Positions 38,401-50,976 of a stretch of DNA of 64,000 nucleotides are shown in pieces. Under the pieces are notes generated by a model. The model worked only from the letters and a program-made list of their open reading frames with translations, was not told the origin of the DNA and did not search any database. The stretch is from Alisma plantago-aquatica (Eukaryota > Streptophyta > Magnoliopsida > Alismatales > Alismataceae): assembly GCA_963693085.1 (NCBI GenBank), contig OY856411.1, positions 115,560,767-115,624,766 of the forward strand. The letters are read 5' to 3'. The position numbers were made by a program, and so were the translations under genes. Numbering within the stretch: position 1 is the stretch's first letter; each line of letters begins with the position of its first letter.

Positions 38401-38650
38401 TATAGGCTGGTGGTAGCATCCATCCTAATGCTAAGGATGAATGGTGGGTGACCTGGTTTCTTTTCTGATTACCTTCTACTCCCTACAGTCAATATTGGCC
38501 CTATAGGTATAAAGCCAATCCATATCAATGATCACATCAAAGTCATTCATGCTAAGGAGGATAAAATCTGTAGGGAACTCGTGATCTCGATATTTAATAG
38601 GTATCATAGGAGTTTTCAAAATGGGCATAAAGATTAGACCAGTTGGGTTG
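35447..38650 (-). pseudogene. Gypsy III pol: protease end, RT, RNase H, integrase, chromodomain-like end
   Basis: Ordered minus-strand remains: protease C-terminal part (FDVIIDMDWLYTY, about 38520); RT with KIDLRSGYH (37920), HYEFVVMPFGLSNAPSVF and FIDGISIY (37740), where FIDD would be expected, so one catalytic Asp is lost; RNase H with FTNASKTGLGCVL (Asp to Asn) near 37290 and [10 protein letters not shown] (36980); integrase HHCC finger (36730-36550), IAIDFVVSLP, HTDGQSER; and a C-terminal SPRYVGPFEVLE plus VKVLWKHHGEDEAT module (35776-35450) like the chromovirus end. Several TGG-to-TAG stops and at least one frameshift near 38090. It is non-functional. Confidence 0.9.
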
Positions 38651-39620
38651 TGACATCCAAATATCCTTTGGGTGGATTTTGTGCAGGCATCACTGTCCTC
38701 TCCATGTCCAGGGTGGTGTTGAAGGCTTTGGTGAAGGTTTTTGGTTTACTTTCCATCACATGAGGCTTAATGTCAGGATGAAGATGCTCTAAAAAATGGT
38801 CCACTCATCTTTCATCATCCATCATGTGCCTGAAACGCTCTAGAATGTGAAACTTGTGGCCAAAGTCTGCGACTGATAAGCTACCTTGGCCTAGGTTGGT
38901 AAACTCTCTTTCCTTCTCCTTCTTAGCTGAGGTGGGAATGAATCGGTCTGTGAAGATAGTCCTGAAGTCGGACCATGCCATTGGGTCTGCACTCAGATCT
39001 CAACCCATGATGTGGTTCTCCCACCAGATCTTGGCTGCTCCATCCAAGAGATGTGCAACAAAAGGGACCTTCTTATTTGGCTGCACTTCCAGCATGCAAA
39101 AACCATTATCGATCACTATCAGCCAAGCATATACTTTGTCGTCCACTTCGGTCTTATCCTCTCCTCATAATTTTTGAATGTAAAGCTTGATGAAGTCCAG
39201 AATGGTGACTCTGAGTTGGGGACAGATGGAAAGTGGTTCACCATTCTTGTCTTTGGCTATATCCCTAAGGGCCAGGGTACTAATGGCCTCAGTCAGCCTC
39301 TTCTGTTGTTCCATCCACATGGCATCAGGGGTGTGAACTACCATTGTAGGTCCTAGACCACCAGTCAGGTTCTCTTCAAACTTGTCCTTGTCTTCAGACA
39401 TGTGTTCCTCATCTTGGTCCATCTCTGAGTTATCGAAGGAAACCAACTTAGTGTCTGAGCCTGCTTGTAAGGCCCCCTCAGGTCTCTTTCTCTTCCTAGA
39501 GGACTCGTTACCATGGTTCCTCTTCCTTTTCTTAGAAGATCCCCTCCTCTTGCGGGGAGGCCAACCCTTAGCAGGGTTCTCAGTGGCCTCAGAGATAGCT
39601 AAAGTCTTCCCACGAGCCAT
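38651..39620 (-). pseudogene. Gypsy III gag lacking nucleocapsid
   Basis: Starts at the ATG at 39618-39620 (MARGKTLAISE). It has a KKRKRNHG basic region, the core motifs LALRDIAKDKNGEP and GAAKIWWENH, and stops in several places. After PAQNPPKGYLD the sequence jumps straight to protease DNA (GTGACATCCAAA at 38648). Compared with gypsy I the roughly 0.6 kb coding for both zinc knuckles and the protease DSG is deleted. The capsid protein could not have been processed or bound RNA normally. Confidence 0.87.
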
Positions 39621-40061
39621 CAACATAAGTATACAATCAAATTTTAGTTTACGTTTAAACAAATTATACTTATGCCGATGACATCTTGTTTACATATTAT
39701 TTATTAATTTGATGGAGGATTCCTTAATCCTTAACACATTGTATTCCCAAACATAGAAGGTGTGGAAAGAGAGAAAACCCTACCCTCTTAATATATCTCT
39801 CGAAATAAGAGGTAAAGAGGGGATGAAGATAGATGTGAAAACCTAGAGGTATCTTATTTTGAGTCATTTCTTTTGATTTTGGCCAGGCAGTCACACTGGA
39901 TCGTGGGGCGGAGGAAAATATTTCCATCCCTTGGACCATGATCCTTTTCTATACACCTCCATCCTAAGAAAATCCTCTAATAACTCCCTAGAGCTCTGAA
40001 GAGTTTGTAAAATTTAATAATTATGGAAGATTAAATGGAAAACCACATCTTTGATACCAAA
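39621..40061 (-). other. Gypsy III leader with primer site
   Basis: Primer site TTTGGTATCAAAGATG at about 40046-40061 on the minus strand, next to the LTR end. The leader has the conserved AAGGATCATGGTCC and GGCCAAAATC blocks. Confidence 0.82.
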
Positions 40062-42457
40062 TGTAACAACCCTGCCTCCCAGTAACCCCCATTTAAGGGA
40101 GACCAAGAGGTCAGAGGTGTAATTCCAAAATAGGATTAGTGGTTTTGCAAATAATCAACAATGATTAATAAATTCTACTGCAACTAAACTTTTAATGGAG
40201 TAAAATCTTTCTTTACATACCTTGCAAAATATGGGAAGTGGAGTTCTTTACCCAAGAAAGAACCTATCTATCTATAATCATCCAATTCTTTATTAAGCTT
40301 TATTTCATCAATGTCACTTTAAAGGAATATCCATTTTCTTGATAACCTAAAATGTCAGCAAGAAAAATGGTGGTCAGTATAACGATTGGTATATGGGGGA
40401 AACAATAATCTTACATTTAATTGTACCAACATATTGCAAGAAATTATGGTTTAATAAGAAAACTTTACATTTTAAACATGACTACTCAATCCTTACATAC
40501 CCTAGCCTCTATGTTGTCCCTGTAATGGACATAAATACTACCTCTCATGTAAGGGATCTCAACTAACACCCACGATCCTACCTTACAAGTAGATCAATAT
40601 ATAGGGTTGTGGAGTCGCATGGCCCTACCAAAACGTAGTCCAATCCCTGAATTGTGATAACTTGATGGTCCTACCTCTTAGGTAGACCAGGTACTAGGTC
40701 ATATATCTCATCAACATTAGAGCTACAGGGGAGGACCAGGATCTGAGCTAGTTATGCACATATAATTATGGTGATAATCATAGTCACTTTATAATTCCAT
40801 GAAAAAATAGAGAATCAAGCAATTATTCCAAGAAATAGATAAAATTTTGGGAACCTCTGCGAAACTAAAGTGATTTAATCATAAGAATAACCACATACCT
40901 ATTCTTGAGCAATAGAATCCAAATTTTACAAAATATCCAAGAAAGCACCTTAAGCACACAACCATTAATTTCTAAAACATATAGATTACCTAATGTCAAA
41001 ACACCTTCCTAATGACATGATGATACTTTCTAAGGCTTGCAAGCCCTTAGTGTTCATTAGGGTTCCTTAGGTTTCTTTATCCAATTTTTATCTCCTTTTT
41101 AGGCTAACAACCCTCAAATATATTTTTATTTCTCAAAAACCCCAATTATTCAAATTATCCTCATTAAGGGTTCTTTAATCTTAAATCAAGTTTAAGATTA
41201 TCAAATATATGTTATATAACTACATTTTCAGATTTAAACCATTAAAACCCATATTTTCCCCAAATTAGGGTTTCTAAGCATAATCATGTGCATAAAACCC
41301 TAAAATAGGCATAAAATTACATTTATCAAATTTAACTCTCCCTTTTATTCTCAATAGGTTAATATTACTTAGAATAACCCAAAAGAGCTATTAAATCCAA
41401 GTTCCATATCAAATTAGGGTTTTACCATATTTTAATACATTAAAAGTGGTAAGTTTGTGTACTTTTCAAATGGAAAGCAATATCAAGCTCCAATTCTATT
41501 TTTATCACATTCTACGTATTGTTCTGATAAAAAATCTCTATTTACTTTTATTTTTCGTCTAAAGGAGAAATTTTTTGTGAATTAAACAAGTTTCAATGTT
41601 TTTCTGGAATTTTGACTAGAGAGGCGACTTACTTTGGTTTTTCAAAAACATCGCTAGTCATTGGATCGCCAGTCATCATTGACTGAGTGTGATTGTTTGG
41701 TCTCTAGCTCTTGCACCCACTCTCGGTCTTCAAAATAGCAGAGCACCTCAGGGCTGTTGACCTATCTCGTGGCCTATCATGGAAAATGATCAGATAGCTA
41801 CTGATTATCACCTCCAGCCGATCCTAGTAGAGTTGTCCGCAGCGGAGCCACAGCCTAAAGCTCACCGGAGCAAAGCCAACTTAGGGATATGGGGCATGAG
41901 AGAAGAGGGGAAGCGACCAGTGGTGATCGTGAGGGTTTGCCAAAGTCGAGGGGGGGTCCTATTTATAGGATTTGGGGGACGATTCTAGGGTTCCTAACCC
42001 GTGTTGTCACATACCATTTTAGGAAAATTAGGCATTTCTTCTAGACGCCTTCAAAGCGCGAAGAACCTAGGTATAATGTGTTCGAAATCCTCTCCTAAAC
42101 CCAACCACAAACTTTCCTTGTTTGCACCTGGAATCAATCGTGAGAAAATTCGAAGGAAAGATCCTCATATCAGGGGCATGTTCCTAGTTTGGTTAGAAAT
42201 AGATGAAGAGCGGCCTCTGTTGGATCAAGATCCAACGATCCCCATCACTCGCACCCAAACAAAGGAAATTCAATTTTTATTTTAGGAAAAACCTTTCACT
42301 TTAGGACAATATGGAAAAATCATAACTCTGAAACCATGTCTCCGTTTATTCTGAAATTTTGATGGAAACTTCATAATAGCTTAATCTATCATCCTCTGAA
42401 GTTTGGTGCCATAACTCAGAAGTAAACAAACCTTTTCTTTATGTGAAATTTATTTCT

Positions 42458-42510
<53 letters not shown>

Positions 42511-42876
42511 CATATTTCCTCTTTCACACTTTATGATTTTCCTTTATTTCAATTTCTTGCATCTCTAGGATCCATGTGGGGTTCGAATCACCATCCCTTA
42601 TGATAAAACCTACACTTATCTATTTATTTCTTATATTTTCTTATTTATCTCAATTTTCATTATTATTTATGAAATTCTTATTCCCTTTTAACTTGTCTTC
42701 CTCTTTTATTATCTTGGACCCATTATTACCAAAGTTTCCATGAAAAACCATGCACAAGGAAGAGTTGTAAAAGAAATCCATATATTTATCATAAATCATG
42801 AAAATTTACAATCAAGTACAGTTATTTTGAAACAATTGCAATTATAGTCATATAAGAAAAAATCGAGGTTGTAACA
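40062..42876 (-). repeat. 5' LTR of gypsy III (2815 bp)
   Basis: Minus-strand TGTTACAACCTCGATT (42876) to GGTTGTTACA (40062). TATA box TATAAATAG at 41967-41959. Near-equal length and matching ends show kinship with the gypsy I LTR, with substantial divergence between them. A (TA)n tract lies at 42460-42508. Confidence 0.92.
42460..42508. repeat. (TA)n microsatellite
   Basis: About 24 TA units within the gypsy III LTR. Confidence 0.97.
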
Positions 42877-45759
42877 CAACACCTTCAACTTATTTGGAAC
42901 CTTTTTTAATCAACTTAACTTTTTAGATTTTGACATTACCATCCATGTCAGTCTTCTTCTTGAAGTCTCATTTGTATCCTTTGGGTTTTACCCCTTTAGG
43001 TGGATCTACCATGGTTCATACATTATTGGTATACATGGACTCCATCTCACCACTTCTTAGAATTTACTCCCTCAACAGACTCATTATAGGTAGTTAGCTC
43101 ATCAATTTTAGTGACCAACTCATCATCTTTTTGAGTCATGAGAAATCCATATCTCTCTAAATCAAGACGTGCCATACTAGGCCTTCTAGGTTCCTTAGTT
43201 AGTATAGGAACTTGAGATTCTAAAACCCCTTGTAGTTCCTCTTGTTCATTATCTACATCCATAGGCTCAATGCTATCAAATTGATCTTGAACTTATTTAA
43301 GTTCTATTTCCCCCACTAGTTCTTGTAGATATACATTTAGTTTTAAGGAATAGAACATTTTTAGCAACAAACACTTTTTTGTCAGATGGAACATAGAAGT
43401 AGGAACCCTTAGTTTTCTTAAGGTACCCAAAAAAGATATATTTATATGATTTGGGTCCACGCTATTCACAGAATAGATTCTTGAAATAAGTTTCACATCC
43501 CCACACTTTCATACAAGACATATTGGGCCTTTCATTAGATATATCATATGTTGTCTTTCAACAGATTTGGACGATACATAGCTAAGTGTAAGCCTGGAGG
43601 TCTAAAACATGCTCCCCAAAGAAAATAGGAAGACTAGCTAAACTCATCATTGATTTTACCATGTCTAACAAGGCGTGTTTCCTTCTTCTTGACACCCCAT
43701 CATGTTGAGGCATTCCATGTTGAGTCATTGTGATAGAATACTGCAATCCCTTAGAAGGACCTCAAATTCTTAGCTAAGATATTCACCACTTCAATCTCAT
43801 TGAGTTGCTTAAATTCTTTTTCCAACTTGATTTTATACTCCATTCATGAACTCCTTGAACTTTTTAAAGGATTTTGATTTGTGTTACATAAGATACACAT
43901 ATCCAAATCTACTGAAGACATCAGTAAAAGATGAAGTAATGATATCCACATCTAGCACTTGTACTACAAGGCCCATACACATCTTTATGTATGGTTCCTA
44001 ATAGGTCACTTTCTCTCTCACTTTTCTAGTAATAGTTGCTTTTGTCATCTTTCCCAATAAAAAAGATTCACATATTTCTATTGATTTAAAGTCAAAAGTG
44101 TCTAGATAATCATCTTTTTAGAGTCTAGAAATGCACTTATCATGAATGTGCCTAGAAGAGAGTACCAAACATGTGTTTTGTATGAGTTATTGAGTTTTAA
44201 CTTCTTGATTTTTATACTACAAAAATTTGTCTTAAAATATAATAAATAATAACCGCAGACATAGGGGCACTGCCATAAAATACCTCATATTTAGAAATGG
44301 AAAAATGACCATTCTTTATTAGAAACAAGAAGCCATTCTTGTCCTAATAAGATATATAAGTAATGTTTATATATACCATATGTACCTAATAGAATTTATA
44401 TAACTCTATTACAACCCCACTGGGCAGAGATAAATAATAAATGATGACTATAGTGGAAGTTACTCTTGCTCCAATTTCAACACATAGTTCGAAATCCCTC
44501 TTTTCATAGGTAAACTTTTATTTATCATGCATATTTGAACATATGTAATATCCACATACAATATCTAATAGACATGATGAAGAAGTATATAAGTTTATTT
44601 CAATAACATATACTCTTGATGTAAAGATCTTTATTCCCTACTTCTTATTCTTCAGTTTCTAAAGGTAGATAGGGAACTTTCTCTTCCAATGTCCAACCTT
44701 GTGACAATGGCGACAATTTCCTTCCTTGCCCACTCCTTTTTCTTTAAGCGCAAAAGAATTTTAGCTAGTTGTAGAATCTTCATTATATTTTCCCTTAGAG
44801 TTTCCTTTTCCTTTTCTAACCATGAGCATAGAGTTGGGCTTGTCTTTCCTTCTCCCCTAAATAGTTCTCAACATGCCAAGTAGCTCAATACATGGCTTAT
44901 CAAAAAATTTCATATTGAAATTCAAGAAAAATTGCTAGTATGAATCCAACTATTATTGCAAGATTACATTGGTAACCTACTCTTGGCCTAAAGGAAATAT
45001 CAGTCTTACAAGAATTCCCTCATACACAATTAACTTTGGGGTCCAATTAGATCACCTTCTACCATTTTGCACTTAGATAGGACCTTGGAAACATCACACC
45101 TCTCTTCACTTTCTTATCTTGGTACATGTTTTGGATATGTGTTATCGTCTCAATAACAATCATACTCTCATGTTTATTCTAATGCTCCATGATTCATAAA
45201 GCAAATGATTCAGAATTTGATGTCCATAGTATCATTGGGATGCTTCTTGTAAGCACTCATTTTCACTCTAGGTGCATTAGGAGTTGGTTCATTAGATATT
45301 GGTGTCTAGGACATAAACCATATGCACGTGTGACAAAAATTGTTAACATCCTAATCTAGTCATTGATGTTATTTTCATTAAGTTTTCTTTGTGAAGAATA
45401 AATTATATTGAAAGTGGATTCTTTCTAGTGTTTTCCATTGATATACATATAATATATATTGTATGAGTCAAATGATTTGAAAATTATTTGATTAATGGAA
45501 TGAATATTGACTTTAACGAATTACACTCCCACTATTTCATTCAAATTAATTTACCTCATTAAAAATTCATAAGATTAAAATGAGCATTCTTCCTGTGAGC
45601 CAATATCCAAAATAACCAAGTCATTTCTCAGCCAACCATCGATGCTCGTAACGTAATTTTGTTGGTATGTAACAAATACCGATCAAATCATATGAATGTC
45701 TTGGATACATGATTGCACAACTCCATATCAATAATTCATCATATGAATTATGTGACATC
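42877..45759 (-). pseudogene. Ty1/copia gag-protease-integrase-RT N-terminus remnant
   Basis: Read on the minus strand from 45500: gag-like pieces (EPTPNAPRVKMSAYKKHP, LSKCKMVEGD); a zinc knuckle CRHCHKVGHWKRKF (about 44720-44680, last Cys lost); protease region LLDIVCGYYIC where DTG is destroyed; GAG-pre-integrase VFYGSAP; integrase blocks DVFSRFGYVYLM and FKKFKEFMN; and the linker EPRRPSMARLDLERYGFL (43262-43047) leading to RT N-terminal VDPPKGVKPKGYK. It stops at KGSK.VEGV where gypsy III is inserted. Dense with stops. Together with family L LTRs it represents an old autonomous copia element. Confidence 0.82.
45755..45759. repeat. Target-site duplication ACATC, left of element C
   Basis: ACATC precedes the LTR at 45760 and recurs at 53353-53357. 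Confidence 0.92.
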
Positions 45760-47180
45760 TGAAAAAACACTAGAGGGGGTGAATAGGGTTTTAAAGATAT
45801 TTTAACAATTATTTTGCTCAAGCAACCACAATTGAAAAAGGAAGAAGGAGATAAGGGTTTAGAGTGGTTCCTAACCTTAGCAAATACTAAGGTAGTCAGT
45901 CCACTACCCGGTTGCTTACCCAATCGGGATTCTGAAAGTATCAATTTTATTACCTTCACAAGGATTTACACAAAATACAATACTTTCTTACACCCCTTGA
46001 ACATCCTTCACTTGAAGTAGATGCAACAACCTGAGGTAGCCTTCTTGAAGTAACTCCAAGCTCCCCCTTGAAGTAGCCTTCCTCTCTAGAAGTAACCTCC
46101 CGTTGCACTAGCCTTCTTGAAGTAGCTCAAGGTCCCATTCTTCACCAAGAAGATCTCCAACCTCTCCAATCCACAACCTCCAACCTAGGAGTAGCAAGAA
46201 GAGAACAAACAATAAAAGAGAACAAGAAAGGAAAATGGAAATTACAACTTATCCTTTGTAGCACAATGGCTTGATTGCCTATATCAAGCATGTAGATCTC
46301 CTAACCAATGATTATGGAAGTTTGATTGCAATGGATAGGAGATGCTAGCCTATAGGACACGAAGTTGGAGCAATGGAAATGAATGGCCAAAGTTGGAATT
46401 ACTCAATTGCTCAAAAACATATTGCAAATGTAATTGCTTGCTCAAAGAGTACTCAAGTGTGTAAAAGGTGAGTTTGGGTGTCCTATGGCTTGTCCTATTT
46501 ATAGGAATGTCCTATGGATGCTTAAGGACGTTCTAGACACTTTCTAGAGGGTTCTAAGTGCTTAACTAGCTATTAGGTACAAGTTTGTTGCTTTAACAAT
46601 CGGCTAATTAATTGATTCTGCAGTTGCTGTCAGATTCCATCTCAGTCGAGAAATTGTCGACCGAGATGCCTACTCGGTCGAGGTTTTGTCGACCGACAGG
46701 CTCTCTGGATCAAGTGTTTACAATGTTTATCTCCAACTGCCAACTACCTTGTCAGTTGTGTCTAACGGCTACTCGGGTCATTCTCGGTCGAGGAGTTAGT
46801 CGACCGTGAGTGTCTCGGTCGAGGAGTTTGTCGACCGAGATTGACCCTGTTTTAATGTTTCAATTTGAAGCATTAAGTATGTGTATGAGTGTGCATAAGT
46901 GACACTTTTGGAGGGGATGACCTATCTAAGTGTGATATTTAGCTAGGGAAGATCTAACGCTTGATTTACATGAAATCTAAGTACTTGTACATTATATATT
47001 TGTACAAGTTTACAATTTATTACATTTCATGACATTTACAATCATTCAAGCATATAGATTCCCTAGAGCTTTGTCATCCACCTTATTCCTACAAAACTCA
47101 AGTAGCTTGTTAGATCAATAAGAATGCAATGTTTGTCATTATCAAAACAAAGGGATTTACAAATGTCCATTTAGCCAACA
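45760..47180 (-). repeat. 3' LTR of element C
   Basis: Minus-strand TGTTGGCTAAATGG...TTTTTTCA. TATA box TATAAATAG at 46503-46495. Hairpins with CTCGGTCGA arms at about 46641-46700 and 46784-46845. Confidence 0.93.
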
Positions 47181-47195
47181 ATCTCCCCCTTTTTA
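47181..47195 (-). promoter_or_regulatory. Polypurine tract of element C
   Basis: AAAAAGGGGGAGAT on the minus strand, upstream of the 3' LTR. Confidence 0.87.
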
Positions 47196-47962
47196 AAGAT
47201 GACAAACATTTCCTAAATATGAAATAAGGAAATATAAAGCATGTGAGTTTCATTCCTGAAGATTAACTTTTGTAGCCATCTCAAGTAACTGCTGACCAAG
47301 ATGAAACTCATTTTAATTTTGTGATTTTATACTATTTCTCCCCCTTTGTCATTTCAAAAAGATATCCAATATAATCATTTAGTATGAATTTGTGTGTTTT
47401 AAGCTTTGCTCCCCCTTAAAGAAATATCCAATCAAGGGATTTTAATGTCAAATTTAGCCACAATTAGAGAGTGCCATTAATAACAAGATGTGTGTTGTAT
47501 TTGTATATTTCTTCCTTATCCATTGCTCCCCCTTAAATAGATATCCAAGTTAAAATTAAGGGATTTATGCATATAATAGATGGTCAATTTTAGCCACAAT
47601 TTTAAATTTCAGATATTTTTCATCCTTTTTTATTTATTATATATTTATTACTCCCCTTACTTTGTATGCTCTACTGTAATAGTGTTTTAAGCAATGTTCA
47701 AATGATGCCATAGAAGAAACATATTATAAGATGACTCATATGCTTTTGAAAAGTATCCATAAATATAACCAATTATTACAATCATAACCAAATCATGTAA
47801 AGATAACCCTTTTATTACAATCATGCAAAGATAACCAAATAATGTAAAGATAACCCTTTTATTACAATCATGGAGAGTTAACCAAATTAAGTAACGATAA
47901 CCCTTGTATTACAATCATGCAAAAGATAACCATTACAAATAATACAATGGACACTCCAAATC
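47196..47962 (-). other. Non-coding interior of element C, 3' side
   Basis: AT-rich, collinear in its outer part with 4600-4943 of A. Repeated words ATAACCCTTTTATTACAATCATG occur near 47800-47930. No gene is seen. Confidence 0.6.
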
Positions 47963-49331
47963 TCACTGGAAAGACTTAAGAATTACATCAACATCAGGGT
48001 CTTTCCCAAGAAATGACTCTGCTCCATAATACTTGACTAAAGTTTGCCACTCCAAAGCACCTGTCTTGGTTAAGGCATATGCTTGCAAGAAGGTAGGAAC
48101 ACGATCAAAGCGGAAATGAGCAGCAATATCTTGTAGTTGCATTGAGGAAAACTGAGTATGGGTGAGATCTGGAGATGGTGGAGGTGGAGTTTGGTAGTAG
48201 TTGTAAGAGGGATTATATGGGTTGAGCATGCCAGGATTTAACGAATAAGTATATTCATCTAGTTGATTTGGAGAGAGGGTTTGCATTCTTTGGTTTAGGT
48301 AGGTCATGGCATGATGGTTATAATCTAATTGTTTGCTTAGATGATATTGGGACCCAGCAATATAGGTGAGGGTGTTTTGGATGGGATCATAGGATGGGTT
48401 AGTAGGAGGAGGTGGTGGTGGTATGTCTTGACTAGATGTCTCACCTTCCATCCTATCCCTCTTGTGACCAAAATAAATTCCCATCTTCTCTACTGTGTTT
48501 TTGCTTATTTTTTGTGGTCTTCTTTCCCATGTGTATCCCATGTCCTCAATTTGTGTCTTAAGAAAGTGTTGAGTGATTTGGCATACAAAATCAGCATATG
48601 GGGGATTGCCAGAAAACTCAAGCATGTTCTTAAGGATGATGCGGATAAAATTTATGGGAATACGTTTGATAATGGCATAAATTAGACACATACGAAAAAT
48701 AGGGACTTCAGACTTTTTTGCTCTAGGATGTATGTTTGTGGAAACAATAAGGTTGACAATCCTAGCTGCAGGTTTGAGATTAATGGCATAGTAGGTACCC
48801 CTATCTTCGTGACAAGTTGTATTAGATTAAAAATGGCTCGTTTAATGTCACTAAGACTGACAGTATTGTCACCTTGGGAAAATATATTTGGTGGATTTCC
48901 AGTGGTAAGGTCAAGAGTGTTTTGATATTCATCTAAGTCAATGTTGAGCATGTCAAGAATATCCTCCTCAGTAAATCAAAAGCTATGCCCATTGACCATA
49001 GAGTAGAAGAAGTTATTTTCATTTTCGGAATGGGAGATTAGGTTTGCATAGAACTCATTAACTACTTTGGAAGAGTAGGAAGGGAAGGAAGGGTTTAGAA
49101 ATTCTTTCAATTTTTTCACCTCAAAAAGATCCTCCAGGTCACGATGCTGAGGAAGTCCAGGACTTCAACTGGCCGTCGTGGAAGAGGAGTTTTGGAGGAG
49201 AGCCTGAGATAGGGATCACCAGCATCTGCATCGATGAAGGGAATGTCGTTGATGATCGTCAATGGTGGAGAAGCCACCCTTCCTTTCCTGCCAACAACTT
49301 TCTTCTTTCCACGTGTAGATGATGAAGCCAT
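47963..49331 (-). pseudogene. ORF2 of element C: putative plant-transposon-protein-like, broken
   Basis: Begins MASSSTRGKKKVVGRKG (ATG at 49329-49331). After a frameshift near 49135 come VNEFYANLISHSENENNFF, a stop, FTEEDILDMLNIDLDEYQ, VCLIYAIIKRIPINFIRIIL and a proline-rich tail (DIPPPPPPTN, YQTPPPPSPDL) ending VILKSFQ. The order FYANL, VNGH, FTEEDI, LIYAI resembles the 'putative plant transposon protein' domain family (PF20167) found in many plant retroelements; its function is unknown to me. One stop and at least two frameshifts inactivate it. Elements A and B lack it. Confidence 0.68.
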
Positions 49332-49439
49332 TTCTTTTTTTAAGGTGGAGAAGAAGAAAGAATGTCTTGGGGATGAAGAAGCTAAAGAATTGCACAAGAA
49401 TGCACTAGAGAGAAGCTATGGAAGTAAGAGTATGAGATT

Positions 49440-49750
49440 GTGGAGCAATGAATAGCAATCCAGTGACCAGGTCGGTCGACAATTTGTCGACTGAGCGACC
49501 GCAATGGTCATGTCCCAGACGCGCCACTCGGCCGCCCAACGGTCGACTGGGAACGGTCATAAACGGTCAGATTCTAACGGTCATATCCCAACGGTCAATT
49601 CTCGGTCAAACAATTGTCGACCAACATCGGCTCGGTCAAATAATTATCGACCGAAAGTTTATCTGATGTATTTTTTATTTGAGGTCTGTCGGTCGAAAGA
49701 GAGAGGCTGACCGAGATGTTTTCGGTCGAAGAATTCGTCGACTGACAAAC
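49440..49750. repeat. Dense CGGTC/CGGTCGA motif array in element C
   Basis: Repeats GGTCGGTCGAC...GTCGACTGAG, ACGGTCATAAACGGTCAG, TCGGTCAAA..TGTCGACC and TTCGGTCGAAGAATTCGTCGACTGA run through the leader of ORF2, the densest cluster of this motif in the window. Confidence 0.85.
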
Positions 49751-50828
49751 TTACTATGAATGAATTTCTTAAGCTGATTTTTAATGTAAATGATAGACTA
49801 AATTTGTAGAGCATATATATAATTTCTAAGGGAGTAATATTGTGATTATTATCACCAATATTTAGACAATTTTTGTGATCAAAATTTAATTGTTCTTTTG
49901 ATCAATTTTTTTATAGAAAATGATATTCAAATAAATATTGTGCCAAACTTATTTTAGGTCAACTTTGACTACGACCATAGCGCCCCTTGATTTTATTCAA
50001 GAGGCATTTTTGCAGATTTCCAATTTGAACATTCGTATGTCTGCATATAACTCAATTAAATAAATTTGAGACATTTTTAGTGATACTTAATATGAAAATA
50101 TCCGCCCAAATTCTCCTAGAATATAAGCTTTGTTGTAGGTAAATATCAAATTCTATTTCTTCTTGTACCCTTATTTTCATATAAGATTCTTGAAATAAGG
50201 AATGATATCTCAAGTTCTTAAAGATGTCAAAAAAATTTGAACTTATGTGTTGCAAGCATTTTGAATTCTTTTTCATATCACAAATGAATTATTTTTCTTG
50301 CCTATGTATCATCAATAATCCATGCATACGATAATCATTATCTATAGCATCATCTGAATGATAAAATAGTAAAAACATATCCATGATGTAATGATAGAAC
50401 AATAAAAGCGTATAATGATAATTCCATGAAATACCATGATCATTTAAACTAGATGTCATAACACATGATTTCTATATGAATAGACCAGGAGATACAAAAT
50501 CATGTGAATAAGAACAGTAATTTCTTTTTATTAAGTTAAACATGATTTTCAGGTTTAATTTATCTAGAGGATTAATCGAATTAATCTTATTTATATTTAT
50601 AAATTTTTTCAGAACTGTTCTTCAACTTGTTTTGCATATAAAATCAGTCGTTAATAATAAATAGATAGCACTTTAATCAATTGAAAATACATTCAATAGA
50701 TTTATTTTAGATTTGACAACAGAGACCGGATCGGTCGATCATTTCTCGACCGACTGTTGTTCTCGGTCGATAGATTCTCGACCGATAGAGGTCCTATACT
50801 ATTTCAGAACTATTTTCAGTAAGAAAAG

Positions 50829-50860
<32 letters not shown>

Positions 50861-50976
50861 CCAAGTTAGATATTTAGATACTTGAACTAATTTGTAATGC
50901 CATTATGTTGAGTTGAGATAGACATAGAAATATGCAACTAAGATCTTTGGTCATATCTCAACTTAACTCCATTCAT
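49751..50976 (-). other. Non-coding interior of element C, gag side
   Basis: Collinear with 3070-4240 of A. Hairpin pairs TCGGTCGATCATTTCTCGACCGA near 50731-50785 and a (TA)n tract at 50834-50860. No gene is recognised. Confidence 0.65.

Larger units (their letters stand above)
34571..42876 (-). mobile_element. Ty3/gypsy chromovirus-like element III
   Basis: On the minus strand: LTR 42876-40062, primer site, leader, gag 39620-38651, pol to about 35447, purine tract and a heavily deleted 3' LTR (35383-34571). It is related to gypsy I/II (similar LTR ends, gag MARGKTL versus MARTKVV) but clearly diverged. It lies within copia integrase-RT coding sequence at its right edge (42877). All frames are damaged. 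No TSD can be checked because the left end is deleted. Confidence 0.9.

Noticed and set aside
48341..48685. 114-residue plus-strand ORF
   Set aside because: Shadow of ORF2 of element C on the opposite strand.
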